Below are positions 8,111 through 19,700 of a stretch of 43,585 nucleotides of DNA, piece after piece (position 1 is the first letter of the stretch; every line of letters begins with the position of its first letter). Both the position numbers and the translations under genes were made by a program. The stretch spans positions 1-43,585 of the forward strand of contig JAISYU010000068.1 of NCBI GenBank assembly GCA_031269685.1, given 5' to 3'. Source of the stretch: Dysgonamonadaceae bacterium (GTDB lineage Bacteria > Bacteroidota > Bacteroidia > Bacteroidales > Azobacteroidaceae). The notes beneath the pieces are model-generated. The model ran no database searches. It worked only from the letters and a program-made list of their open reading frames with translations, and had not been told where the DNA came from.

Positions 8111-11100
8111 TGAAAAATATTGTCTTTCTTACAACCCTCGCACTTTGTCTTGTGTCGTGTAACCATAAAGAGAAGGCTGAGTGGACTTCCGAAATAAACG
8201 ATTACAAAGCGCTTTCTGCACAATTTGCCGAACCATCGAACAAGTTCGGAACAGCGCCACTCTGGGTCTGGAACACGCGAGTTACACCCGAACTTATTGA
8301 TATGTCGCTGAAAGATTACAAAGATAAAGGCTTCGGCGGCGTTTTTGTACATCCGCGACCGGGAATGATTACCGAATATCTGTCCGACGACTGGTTCACC
8401 CTCTATGAACATGCAATAAAGCGCGGCAAAGAGCTCGGATTAGATGTCTGGATTTACGACGAAAACTCTTATCCGAGCGGATTCGCAGGAGGACACGTTC
8501 CTGCCGAAATGCCCGAAAGCACCAATCTGGGACAGAGTCTCGTGCTGCAAAAATTCACTACATTCCCTGATACAATACCCGCCGACCTGTTTATAGTTTT
8601 AAAACGAGATGGAGACAAAGTCCTTGACGTAACGGCATCTCTTAGCGAAGAGGCAGGAAAAACCGGTGAATATTACGCCTTTACAAAAGGTTTTTACCGG
8701 AAGTCTCCCTGGTACGGCGGTTATTCCTACATTGACCTGCTATTGCCGGGAGTTACCGAAAAGTTTATAGAAATCACGATGAGCGGCTACAAACAACGCT
8801 TTGGAGCGGAATTCGGCAAGACCGTGCCAGGCTGGTTCACAGACGAGCCGAACATTAGCCCTCCCGCAGGCGGAGTGCGCTGGACGCCCGACCTGTTCGA
8901 CGTTTTCGCTGCACGCTGGAAATATGACCTAAAAGAAAACTTGCCTTCTCTGTTTGAAGAGACCGGCGACTGGAAACGGATACGCCACAACTATCAGCAA
9001 ACATTGCTTGATCTCTTTATCGAACGTTGGGCAAAACCATGTTACGAATATTGCGAACAGAACAACCTGAAATTTACCGGACACTATTGGGAACACGGTT
9101 GGCCCGATATGTCGGAAGGTCCCGACAACATGGCAATGTATGCGTGGCATCAGCAACCGGCGATAGATATGCTGTTCAACCAATACAACGACGCTCATCC
9201 AATGGCGCAGTTCGGGAATATCCGTTCCGTAAAAGAATTGCGTAGCGTAGCCAACCAACTCGGGCGCAACCGTACATTGAGCGAGACATACGGTGGTGGC
9301 GGCTGGGATGAAACGTTTCGTGACTTCAAGCGGCTTGGCGACTGGGAATATGCCCTCGGCGTAAATTTCATGAACCAGCATATCGCCGACTTAAGCATAG
9401 CCGGAGCAAGGAAATATGATTATCCGCCTGTGTTTTCACAGGTTGAGCCGTGGTGGGAATACTATCGCTCACTGAACGTCTATTTTGCACGCCTTTCAAT
9501 GGCGCTCTCGGCAGGCGAACAGGTAAACGATATTCTGCTGATAGAGCCGACAACCTCCATTTGGCTCTATTATGCCTACCGCAACAGTAACAGGCATTAT
9601 TTCAAGATCGGCGAAACATTTCAGAAGTTTGAAACTGCAATAGAGAAGGCGCAAGTAGAATACGATCTTGCTTCGGAAGATATAATGAAGACTCACGGCA
9701 ACGTGAAAGATAATAGATTTGTGGTTGGCAGGCGTACCTACTCTCAGGTAATAATCCCGCCAATGACGGAAAATTTCAATAAGACAACGTTTACCCTCTT
9801 GAAAAACTTTACTGACGCCGGAGGGAGAATCATTTCTTACGCCAAGCCGGAATATATAGACGGACAAAAGAATGATGAGGTCGTTGCATTTTTCTCCGAC
9901 ACCTCGAAGGTAGAATATATCGACCAATATGAAGAGATAGATACAAGACGGTTTACTTCCTTCGGGAAAATCACCTTTACACCTGAAACAGGCAATGATC
10001 TTTACCACCAGCGACGCGAAATGAAAGACGGGCAGATACTGTTTCTTGCAAATTCCAGTCTGACCGAGATAGCAAAAGGAACTTTACAGACGGCAGGTAA
10101 AGACGCTCTCGAACTACATGCTTTGACCGGTGAAGTCTTTGATTATCCCGAAACCTGCAATGACGGCAAGATAGAACTCGCCTACGAAATACCGCCGGCG
10201 GGAAGCCTTTTGTTATATGTCTTCAATACCAAACAGAGCGGATATATGCAACCGGAGAAGGTAGATTACGCAGAGGTGGTACAGGAAACGTCATCGGAAA
10301 TCCGCCCTGTGGAAGAAAACGTGCTGACTGTTGACTTCTGCGACCTGACTCTTGGCGGAGAAACTTTCTTCGACCAGCATCTGTTTGACGCAGCCGACCG
10401 TGCGTTCAAAGCACACGGGTTCAGCACCGGCAATCCTTGGAACACATCCATACAGTACAAGAACAGCACCGTCAGCCGCGATACGTTTACATCTGGAGGA
10501 TTCAAAGCCGCTTATCACTTCACTGTTGCCGGCGACTTTGATTACTCAGGCATAAAAGCCGTTGTTGAGCGCTCACATCTCTACACCGTTGAGATCAATA
10601 ACACGGAAGTCAAAGCAGAAACAGGAGCAACGTGGCTTGATCCTGAGATGGACATTATCCCTGTCGGGCAATACGTCCGCAAAGGAAAGAACACTATAAC
10701 GTTGACACTTGCGCCGTTCCGTATCATGGCGGAGATAGAACAGGTTTTCATTCTCGGCGACTTCCGCGTAACACCTGCAAGGAAAGGCTTTGAGATAGCA
10801 GCGCCAGCAGAAACATTCACTGCGGAGAGTTGGAAGTTGCAAGGATACCCGTTCTATTCTCAAACATTCTCCTACATAAAAACATTCAACATCAGAGAAC
10901 CGGGGTTAAGGTATGCAGTTGAACTCGGCGAATGGGAAGGCACTGTAGCCGAGATAAGGGTTAACGGCAAATCTGCTGGGATAGTAGCCTTTGAGCCATA
11001 CCGGCTTGAGGTAGGCAACTTGCTTAGGGAGGGTGACAACACCATAGAAGTTCGTATAGCAGGCAGCAACCAGAATCTGCTCGGACCTTTCCACACTCTT

Positions 11101-11223
11101 CGCAGCAAAGGACTTGTATCTCCGTCGGATTTCCGTCGCGTAAAAGAATATCCTGCCGGCAACAAGTATCTGCAAAATGAATACGGACTGACAGGCGGAT
11201 TTAAGTTGAGGAAACAAAAGTAA
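8110..11223 (+). CDS. GH106-like glycoside hydrolase lipoprotein (putative alpha-L-rhamnosidase)
   Basis: This 1037-residue protein starts with a lipoprotein signal (lipobox LVSC, Cys17), so it is probably membrane-anchored. Residues ~40-140 match the start of the GH106 catalytic barrel: APLWVWNTRVTPELID, KDYKDKGFGGVFVHPRPGMI, and DVWIYDENSYPSGFAGG. The LSETYGGGGWDETFRDFKRL segment lies where these enzymes carry acidic catalytic residues. The C-terminal part (residues ~735-1010) is beta-sandwich/jelly-roll, including AVELGEWEGTVAEIRVNGKS and DNTIEVRIAGSNQNLLGPFH. Characterised GH106 members remove alpha-L-rhamnose from pectic glycans. Specificity here is inferred from family only, and related uncharacterised groups share the same architecture. 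The start codon overlaps the trpB stop, so the two are probably co-transcribed. Confidence 0.8.
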   Translation: MKNIVFLTTLALCLVSCNHKEKAEWTSEINDYKALSAQFAEPSNKFGTAPLWVWNTRVTPELIDMSLKDYKDKGFGGVFVHPRPGMITEYLSDDWFTLYEHAIKRGKELGLDVWIYDENSYPSGFAGGHVPAEMPESTNLGQSLVLQKFTTFPDTIPADLFIVLKRDGDKVLDVTASLSEEAGKTGEYYAFTKGFYRKSPWYGGYSYIDLLLPGVTEKFIEITMSGYKQRFGAEFGKTVPGWFTDEPNISPPAGGVRWTPDLFDVFAARWKYDLKENLPSLFEETGDWKRIRHNYQQTLLDLFIERWAKPCYEYCEQNNLKFTGHYWEHGWPDMSEGPDNMAMYAWHQQPAIDMLFNQYNDAHPMAQFGNIRSVKELRSVANQLGRNRTLSETYGGGGWDETFRDFKRLGDWEYALGVNFMNQHIADLSIAGARKYDYPPVFSQVEPWWEYYRSLNVYFARLSMALSAGEQVNDILLIEPTTSIWLYYAYRNSNRHYFKIGETFQKFETAIEKAQVEYDLASEDIMKTHGNVKDNRFVVGRRTYSQVIIPPMTENFNKTTFTLLKNFTDAGGRIISYAKPEYIDGQKNDEVVAFFSDTSKVEYIDQYEEIDTRRFTSFGKITFTPETGNDLYHQRREMKDGQILFLANSSLTEIAKGTLQTAGKDALELHALTGEVFDYPETCNDGKIELAYEIPPAGSLLLYVFNTKQSGYMQPEKVDYAEVVQETSSEIRPVEENVLTVDFCDLTLGGETFFDQHLFDAADRAFKAHGFSTGNPWNTSIQYKNSTVSRDTFTSGGFKAAYHFTVAGDFDYSGIKAVVERSHLYTVEINNTEVKAETGATWLDPEMDIIPVGQYVRKGKNTITLTLAPFRIMAEIEQVFILGDFRVTPARKGFEIAAPAETFTAESWKLQGYPFYSQTFSYIKTFNIREPGLRYAVELGEWEGTVAEIRVNGKSAGIVAFEPYRLEVGNLLREGDNTIEVRIAGSNQNLLGPFHTLRSKGLVSPSDFRRVKEYPAGNKYLQNEYGLTGGFKLRKQK

Positions 11224-11235
11224 AACTTATCCAAT

Positions 11236-13341
11236 ATGAAGGCAAAGCAACTAATCATAATAATCATCATCATGGCAATAACAGGTTCCTGCCGCAGGGA
11301 AATAAGACCGTCATACCCGAAAGCGGTAAGGGAGACAATCGTTGACAACTATTTTGGTACGGAGGTTACCGATCCATATCGCTGGCTTGAGAATGACACA
11401 TCGGCAGCTACAGCCGATTGGGTTGAGGCGGAAAACAGGATCACGAATGACTATCTATCACAAATATCTTTCCGCAACAGGATGAAACAGCGACTCACGG
11501 AACTGCTCGACTACGAAAGGATAGGCATACCGGTTAAGAAGAAAGGGAAATACTACTTCTCAAAGAACGACGGTCTGCAAAACCAGAACGTTCTGTACGT
11601 AAAAGAAACCCTTGACGGTGAGGCAAGAATAATACTTGATCCCAATACGTTGTCCGACGACGGCACCGTTGCATTGACCGGCATCTCCATCTCCGGCGAC
11701 GGCAAACACCTTGCCTATACCATCTCACGAAGCGGCTCCGACTGGACGGAAATCTTCGTGATAGACCTTTCAACGGGCGAACATACCGGCGACCATATAC
11801 GATGGGCTAAATTCAGCGGTGCGTCATGGCATGGCAGTGGCTTCTATTACAGTGCGTATGCACAGCCTGACGAAGGTAAGGAGTTCTCTAACCTGAACGA
11901 AAACCACCGGATATACTACCACAAGCTCGGAGAAGAACAGTCAAAGGACGCTGTGGCGTATCAAAACCCCGACGAGCCGAAACGCTTCTACCACGCCGGC
12001 ACCGATAGTGATGAGCGGCTCCTGTTTATCCACGAATCAGGCGACGGCAGCGGGAACAACCTCTTCATAAAAGATCTGACTAAACCGAATTCGCCCGTCA
12101 AAGCGCTCACTGCCGACATGGAAAAGACCTATTCTCCGGTAGGACTGCTTGGCGATAAGTTATACATCCTCACCAACTACAACGCACCGAAGTACCGCCT
12201 CATGACGGCAGATCTTACAGAACCGGAACTCAGCAACTGGCAGGAACTCGTCCCCGAAGCGGAATCCGTACTCTCAGATGCTGCTATAATCGGCGGCAAG
12301 TTAATCCTGACCTACGAACAAGACGCCGCAAGCCACGCATACGTCTATACGACCGGCGGGCAACTCCTGCACGAAATCACACTGCCGGCGCCAGGCTCAG
12401 TCGGGTTCAGCGGCGAAAAGGACGACCCCGAAACATTCTACGTCTTCACGTCCTACACTTATCCGCCGACAATATTCAAATACGACCTTGACGCAAACCT
12501 GTCAACACCGTACCTTATACCCAAAGTAAAGTTCAATCCCGAAGAGTACACTACGCAACAGATATTCTGCCGCAGCAAAGACGGAACGGCAATCCCTATC
12601 TTCCTCACACATAAGAAAAACATTAAACGCGACGGCAATAATCCGACGCTGCTTTATGGTTACGGGGGCTTTAATATTAGCCTAACACCCGGCTTTTCCG
12701 CGGCTCGGTTAGCGCTGCTTGAGCAAGGTGTAATCTACGCCGTAGCCAACCTTCGCGGGGGTGGTGAATACGGTGAGCAGTGGCATCTGGCAGGCACAAA
12801 GATGAATAAGCGAAACGTATTCGATGACTTTATCGCTGCCGCCGAACATCTAATAAGCGAGAACTACACCAAGCCGGAGAAACTTGCCATCAACGGCGGA
12901 TCTAACGGTGGACTGTTGGTCGGCGCCACCGTCAACCTGCGTCCTGACCTCTTTAGGGTGGCAGTTCCGCAAGTCGGTGTGATGGATATGCTCCGTTACC
13001 ATCTGTTTACTATCGGGTGGAACTGGGCAAGCGATTACGGGCGAAGCGACGACAACGAGGAAATGTTCCGCTGCCTATATTCCTACTCACCGCTACACAA
13101 CATCAGGAATGACGGTACGCAATATCCGGCTATCCTTATCACAACCGCAGACCACGACGACCGCGTAGTACCTGCACATTCATTCAAATACGCCGCTACT
13201 CTCCAAGCCGCCGATACCGGCAATGAACCGAAACTGATCCGCATCGAGACCAGTGCCGGACACGGCGCCGGCAAACCCGTCAGCAAGCAAATAGAAGAAA
13301 CCGCAGACATCTACTCCTTTATCCTCCACAACCTTAAATAA
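11236..13341 (+). CDS. Prolyl oligopeptidase (S9A) lipoprotein
   Basis: This 701-residue enzyme hydrolyses short peptides after proline. Its N-terminus has a lipoprotein signal with lipobox ITGSC (Cys19), so it is envelope-anchored. The family opening is present (SYPKAVRETIVDNYFGTEVTDPYRWLEND). A seven-bladed beta-propeller occupies about residues 80-430. The alpha/beta-hydrolase domain contains Ser556 in NGGSNGG, the aspartate in ADHDDRVVP (residues ~639-642) and His676 in SAGHGAGKP. It begins 12 bases after the GH106-like gene and is probably in the same transcript. It may process peptides from glycoprotein or dietary substrates, but that link is inferred from location only. Confidence 0.92.
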   Translation: MKAKQLIIIIIIMAITGSCRREIRPSYPKAVRETIVDNYFGTEVTDPYRWLENDTSAATADWVEAENRITNDYLSQISFRNRMKQRLTELLDYERIGIPVKKKGKYYFSKNDGLQNQNVLYVKETLDGEARIILDPNTLSDDGTVALTGISISGDGKHLAYTISRSGSDWTEIFVIDLSTGEHTGDHIRWAKFSGASWHGSGFYYSAYAQPDEGKEFSNLNENHRIYYHKLGEEQSKDAVAYQNPDEPKRFYHAGTDSDERLLFIHESGDGSGNNLFIKDLTKPNSPVKALTADMEKTYSPVGLLGDKLYILTNYNAPKYRLMTADLTEPELSNWQELVPEAESVLSDAAIIGGKLILTYEQDAASHAYVYTTGGQLLHEITLPAPGSVGFSGEKDDPETFYVFTSYTYPPTIFKYDLDANLSTPYLIPKVKFNPEEYTTQQIFCRSKDGTAIPIFLTHKKNIKRDGNNPTLLYGYGGFNISLTPGFSAARLALLEQGVIYAVANLRGGGEYGEQWHLAGTKMNKRNVFDDFIAAAEHLISENYTKPEKLAINGGSNGGLLVGATVNLRPDLFRVAVPQVGVMDMLRYHLFTIGWNWASDYGRSDDNEEMFRCLYSYSPLHNIRNDGTQYPAILITTADHDDRVVPAHSFKYAATLQAADTGNEPKLIRIETSAGHGAGKPVSKQIEETADIYSFILHNLK

Positions 13342-13355
13342 CACACAGGAGGAGA

Positions 13356-13689
13356 GTTAGGAGTGAAGAACTAAGAGTTATGCGCTTAACCATCATGTGA
13401 GCCGGCATGCAATAACGATGTATGCTAAGGCTTCGTGACGCTGTATGTAGGCATACGATAATCTCCGACGCCTGCGTCGGAGGTATCCCGACGCTTGCGT
13501 CGGAGATAACAATACACCTGTGTAAGTTATAACCGAACGCCTGTGCAGTATAAGAAAGTTTGCAGAATCAAAAACTATTCGTGCCTGTACAACCAAATAC
13601 GGCGTGTGCCGGACACACAGTCAGATAACGGGCGCAGTGATGCGTCTCCTGTCTTCTTCATTCCTCGTTCTTAGTTCCTCACCCTTAAC
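13356..13689. repeat. MITE-like repeat element with imperfect terminal inverted repeats
   Basis: The left end GTTAGGAGTGAAGAACTAAG (13356-13375) pairs with the right end at 13670-13689, which reads GTTAAGGGTGAGGAACTAAG on the minus strand; 17 of 20 positions agree. The 14-mer GAGTGAAGAACTAA (13361-13374) recurs at 43331-43344. The interior has no credible gene and holds nested palindromes at 13461-13507. It lies between the peptidase and sprA genes. Confidence 0.55.
13461..13507. repeat. Nested palindromes (CCGACGC / GCGTCGG)
   Basis: Two hairpins lie side by side: CTCCGACGC-CT-GCGTCGGAG (13463-13482) and CCGACGC-TT-GCGTCGG (13488-13503). The outermost arms, ATCTCCGACGC and GCGTCGGAGAT, are also complementary, so the stretch can fold as two small hairpins or one long one. 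No T-run follows, so it is not a standard terminator. Confidence 0.75.
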
Positions 13690-13704
13690 GGTATTAGTCA
13701 CCTG

Positions 13705-16700
13705 TTGTTTTTTCTATATAAAATATACGCTTTTCGGTTTTTTTCCGTTATTAGTAATGTGTTTGACAAAACGAAAAGAATAGTATTTACAGGGGCGCTG
13801 CTTTGCATCGCTTTTTTCGCCTTCGGTCAAAAGACAGATAGCGTCAGGCTCGCATTTCCTATCTCCAAAACAGTGCCTGTTACAATCAAAGAACTTAAAA
13901 CACATTACCCAATAGATTTGCGTAACCCCCAAAACCTCGATACCACATTCATTTTTAATCCACACACAAACAAATACGAATACCAAAATAAAATAGGCGA
14001 CGAGTTTATTATAACTCCGATTGCACTAACACCCGACGAATATTACCGATACAGCCTCAGAAAAAGTATGGATCTGTATTATCGTGACCGGTACCGAAAA
14101 GATTTTGACAGTATCGTCGGCGGAAAAAGAAAAGAAAAAGATGCACTGTCTTTCCTCGATTTCCAAATTGGACTCGGTCCGGCAGAAAAAATATTCGGTC
14201 CAGGTGGCGTGAAACTCGAAGCTAACGGAAGCCTTACTATGAAAATGGGGGTGATAAACAACAAATCAGGAAACCCAACACTCACAGAACGACAACGAAA
14301 CAGAACAACTTTCGATTTCGATACCCAAATAACTACAGACGTTAAAGCATCCGTTGGTGATAAACTGAATTTTGACCTAAACTACAACACCGAATCAACT
14401 TTCCAGTTCGATCAACGACAACTTAAACTCGGATACAAAGGTAAAGAAGACGAAATAGTGAAAGTACTCGAAGCAGGAAACGTTAGTATGAACACTTCCA
14501 ATTCTCTAATTCGAGGCGGAGCAGCCCTTTTCGGTATAAAAACAGAACTGCAATTCGGAAAACTTACCGTAGGCGCCATATTCTCACAACAAGAATCACA
14601 GTCTCGAACTATTTCCCAACGCGGTAACGTACAGACTACCCCGTTTGAAGTCAGACCAGACCAGTACGAGGAAAATATGCACTTCTTCCTGGCTTACTAT
14701 TTCCATAACAATTATGATGAGGCAATGAGTAGCCTGCCTTACATAAAATCCGGTATCAATATCGACCGTATCGAAGTGTGGATCACTAATAACCGCTCTG
14801 ATTACAACGAGGCGCGTAATATCCTCGCCTTCGCAGATCTCGGAGAAAATAAGAAAATAAGTAACGGAAGCGTTCTTCCTCTTGGCTTAGACAGTATTCC
14901 ATACAACAACGCAAATAACCTGTATTCCAATCTGCTGAACGTATATTCCGCATCCCGTGATATAAGCCAGGTAAACCAAGTCTTTGCCGGAACTTCATTC
15001 GAAGGCGGTTATGACTTTGAAAAAATAGAAAACGCCCGCCGGCTTAATAATTCTACCGATTATACACTTAATAGTCAGTTAGGTTACATATCACTCAACT
15101 ATCCCCTGCAACCCGATGAAGTCCTCGCCGTTGCATTCTCTTACACTTATCGCGGGAAAACTTATCAGGTCGGGGAATTTTCAACCGATAACCCAAGCGG
15201 TGCAAGCGGTGTCCTATATCTAAAGATGCTGAAAGGTACTTCATTCTCCCCTGTTTCTCCTACATGGAAACTTATGATGAAAAATGTCTATCAAATCACC
15301 GGCGGAAACAGAACTGTCGAACGTGACAGATTCCGTTTCGATATAAAATATAAAAATGATACGACCGGCGTTTACCTTAATTATATTACCGAAGGCGATA
15401 TTGCAAGACAACCTCTGCTAAAAGTGGAAAACCTCGACCGACTCGATACCAGAAATGAACCTTATTCCGACGGTTTCTTCGATTATGTGGAAGGTATGAC
15501 GGTTATTTCACAACGCGGGAAAATTATCTTCCCCGTCGTAGAACCTTTCGGTTCTCACCTCTGGAAAATGATCAACGATACCGAAATTGCCAAGAAATAT
15601 GTGTTCCAGGAACTGTATGATTCAACTCTTACCATAGCCCGACAAGCCGCCGAAAAGAATAAGTTTATTATGACCGGCGAATATAAAGGAGCAGCAAGTA
15701 ATTATGCCAATTATGGTAACAGCCTCAACTCCCGATCTATGATAGTATCGGCAAATGGCGTCCGGTTGCGTGAAGGTTCCGATTATGTGCTGAACAACGG
15801 ACAAGTGGAAATCATCAATCCCGCATACCAAAACGTAAATGTTCAGCAATCGTTTGAAGATAACACGGGATTCAATATGCAACGCAAAACTATGATGGGA
15901 CTAAATCTGAATTACGCAATAAATCCCAAGTTTAATATCGGCGCAACCATAATGAATTTAAGCGAAATGCCGCTCAAGATGAAAACAACTCCCGGACAGG
16001 AGTCCGTAAACAATACCCTCTTTGGATTTAACCTGAATTATGCAACCCAATCACAACTCTTGACCAATGTTCTTGACAAAATCCCACTGCTCGATCTTAC
16101 ACAGCCTTCGCAAATTACACTGACCGCAGAATATGCACGCCTTATTCCGGGACATTACAAGAGTAAGTACGGAGGAGACTATTCATATATAGATGATTTT
16201 GAAGCAGCGAAAAAAACTATCGACCTTCGCCAGCCGCATAACTGGACCCTGGCGTCAACTCCAAGTACATTCCCCGAATCAAAGAAAGTTAATGACCTTG
16301 ATTACGGGAAAAATCGCTCGCTGATGGCTTGGTATTACATAGATGCGCTGTTTAGCAGAGAGTCATCAATGACGCCGGTACATATTAAAAACGATAAGAA
16401 TCAGCGCTCCAATCATTATGTGAGAGCAGTGAAAGAAGGTGAACTATTTCCCGAAAAAGACCCAACCTTCGGACTGTCTTCAATCCTGCCCGTGATGAAT
16501 GTTGCATACTATCCTCAAGAACGCGGACCATATAATCTCGACGCAAAAGGAATGAATCCCGATGGTACGCTGGCAAATCCTGAACAACGCTGGGGAGGAA
16601 TTACCAGGAAAATCGAAAGCGGACAGGTGGACTTTGAAGCAAACAATGTCGAAACTATTGAATTCTGGTTGCTGGACCCGTTTATATATGATAAAACCTC

Positions 16701-19700
16701 GCGTGGCGGTGATTTGTATCTCAATCTCGGTGAAGTATCCGAAGATGTTTTAAAAGATGAAAAGAAATTTTTTGAAAACGGTTTACCCATAGATGGTGAT
16801 GCTACGAAAACGGAAAGTACCGTTTGGGGGCTTGTGCCGCGCCAGCAATCCCTCGTCTATGCCTTCGACAATACGGAAGGTGCACGCAAAAAGCAAGATG
16901 TGGGGCTGAATGGACTTTCGACTGAAGAAGAGTTTAATTTTTCGTCATATAAAGATTACGTAAATGAATTGCGGAATATCCTTTCCCCACAAACCCAAAG
17001 TTTAATGGATGATGATCCCTTTTCGCCTTTGCGAGACCCCGCAGGTGACAACTATCACTACTTTCGAGGCTCGGACTTTGATGCACAGCAAACTTCTATC
17101 CTCAACCGATATAAACATTACAACGGAATGGAAGGCAACTCTGCTGACGCCAACGATACCGGAGAAAACTTCAATTCCGCATTTCGCCTCACACCGGATG
17201 TGGAAGACATCAATCAGGATAATACGTTAAATGAAAACGAGAAATATTTCCAATATCATGTATCTATCCGTCCGGAAGATTTAGTCGTAGGACGAAATTT
17301 CATTGTACAGAAAAAAGAAGTAAATCCAGTATTGGACAACGGGAAAACAGAAACCGTGACATGGTATCAGTTCAAAGTGCCTTTAGTGGAATTTGAAAGC
17401 AAAGTGGGCAACATAAACGACTTTAAAACAATACGCTTTATGCGTATGTTCCTAACTAATTTTTCGGATTCGGTCGTAATGCGTTTCGGAACATTTGAAT
17501 TAGTTTTTGGTGATTGGCGTTCTTATTCCAAAGATATGTCAAACCTCAACCTGCCTCCGCAGGGTAATGCCAGCGTCAGTATGTCTTATGTTAATTATGA
17601 GGAACACAGCAGTAAAGAGCCTGTAAACTATATCCTGCCGCCAGGTGTTAACCGTATCATTGACCCGGGACAAACCCAATTGCGGCAGCAAAACGAACAG
17701 TCCCTTTCTCTAAATATCTCAAACCTCGCTTCCGGTGATGCCCGCGCTATCTATCGCCAAAGTGGAATGGATACTCGCCAATATCGCCGCTTGCAGATGT
17801 TTGTACATGCCGAGCGCCTGATTGATGATCTCACTAATCTTGAAGACGACGAACTGTCGGTATTCCTACGGCTTGGCTCGGACTATAAAAACAACTATTA
17901 CGAATATGAGGTACCGCTACGCATTACGCCGGCAGGAATCTACACAGAAACCGGAGACCAGCAGCGTATAGTCTGGCCCTCGGAAAATATGATAGACTTA
18001 CCCCTATCGCTTCTTACCGATCTTAAACTTGAACGCAACAGGGAAAAACGCCGTGCTGGTTCTACGGTAAATTACTTAACGCCGTATTCCATTACAGACC
18101 CCGCCAATCCACGCAATACCGTTACAGTTGTCGGCAATCCTACACTGTCTGAGGTCAAGGTTATTATGATCGGTGTTAGAAACAATTCCCGTAATACCAA
18201 GTCGGCAGAAATATGGTTCAACGAATTGCGCCTGACCGATTTCAATGAAGACGGCGGTTGGGCGGGTAATGCCAACCTGTTTGTCGGTCTTTCGGATATG
18301 GGTTCGGTTACACTTGCCGGACGGAAAGAAACTGCCGGGTTCGGTAGCCTTGATCAGGGAATTATGGATCGCAATATAGATGATTCCTATCAATATAGCA
18401 TAGCTACGCAGGTTGATCTCGGACGCTTCTTCCCCGAAAAAACAAAAGTAAGTTTACCGTTCTATTATTCATATACCGAAAACACATTAAGTCCAAAATA
18501 CAATCCCCTCGACCAGGACGTATTACTCGCTGATGCCCTTGATAACGTCAATACCAAAACCGAACGCGACTCAATCCGCAGTTTCGCTGTCGATAAAGAA
18601 ACAAGCCAATCTATCAATTTCAATAATGTAAAAGTTGATATTCAGAGTAAAAAACCTATGCCTTACGATCCTGCCAATTTCACTTTCGGCTTCTCGTCAT
18701 TAGAAAACCGTGCGCAAAACGCATCTACCCAGTATGAAACAACTACCGAAAAATCGCTTACTATAGATTATGGATATTCTTCTCCTTTCAAACCTTGGAA
18801 ACCGTTTATGAAAAAGGACAAGAAAGGGCAAATTGATACAAAATCCCTGCAATCGGGAACACAGCAAAAACGTCAGGTACAACAGCCATCGGCAAAGAAA
18901 CAATCGGCTTGGGGTCCTTTCCTTGATGTTGTTGAAATAGGCTTTTTGCCAAATACGTTGCAAATAAATTCCGAAATATACCGCAACTATTTTGAAATGC
19001 AGTTGCGCGACATCGGCAATCCCGAAGGCATCAATATGATTCCCGCTTCTTTCCGGGAAGATTTCTTCTGGAAGCGCTCGCTTGAAACGAAGTGGAATCT
19101 GACGCAGAATCTGAATTTTACTTTTGGTTCCGGTACCAATGCCCGTATCGAAGCGCCTCACGTGCAGGTTAATAAACTTCTTAATCCCGATGACTATTCG
19201 CGCTGGCGTGATTCTGTGATTCAAAGTATTCGCGATCTCGGACGCCCGATGGAATACAAACAGAAATTTACCGGAACATACAAATTGCCATTCAACAAGC
19301 TCGCGTTGCTTAATTTTATCGACGGTAGCCTTTCTTATACCAGCCAATACAGTTGGGACCGTGGTGCGATGCTTGAGGACGCAAGTATAAACCTTGGAAA
19401 TATCATTACCGGCAGTCGCAGTATTGGTATCGACAATATCACACTCAAAATGGAAACCCTTTATAATAAATCTAAATACCTGGAAACGGTAAACAAAAGA
19501 TTCGCTGCGCAGAAAAACAACCGGAATCAACAACGAAACAACCGAAACCAGCGTCAAAACGCAAATGAACAGCAACCAAAGGCAAAAAGCACAAAGCAAA
19601 AGAAAAAGTTTGAAGACACAATAGCGCTCAGTACGGATTCTGCTACGAATGTTGTGCATAAACTTGGTACGAAACACTTCAAGATTACCGCCCGCACCGA

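Noticed and set aside
18700-19677. 325-residue minus-strand open frame
   Set aside because: Fully inside sprA on the opposite strand; Phe/Cys/Val-rich composition reflects antisense of a beta-barrel gene.
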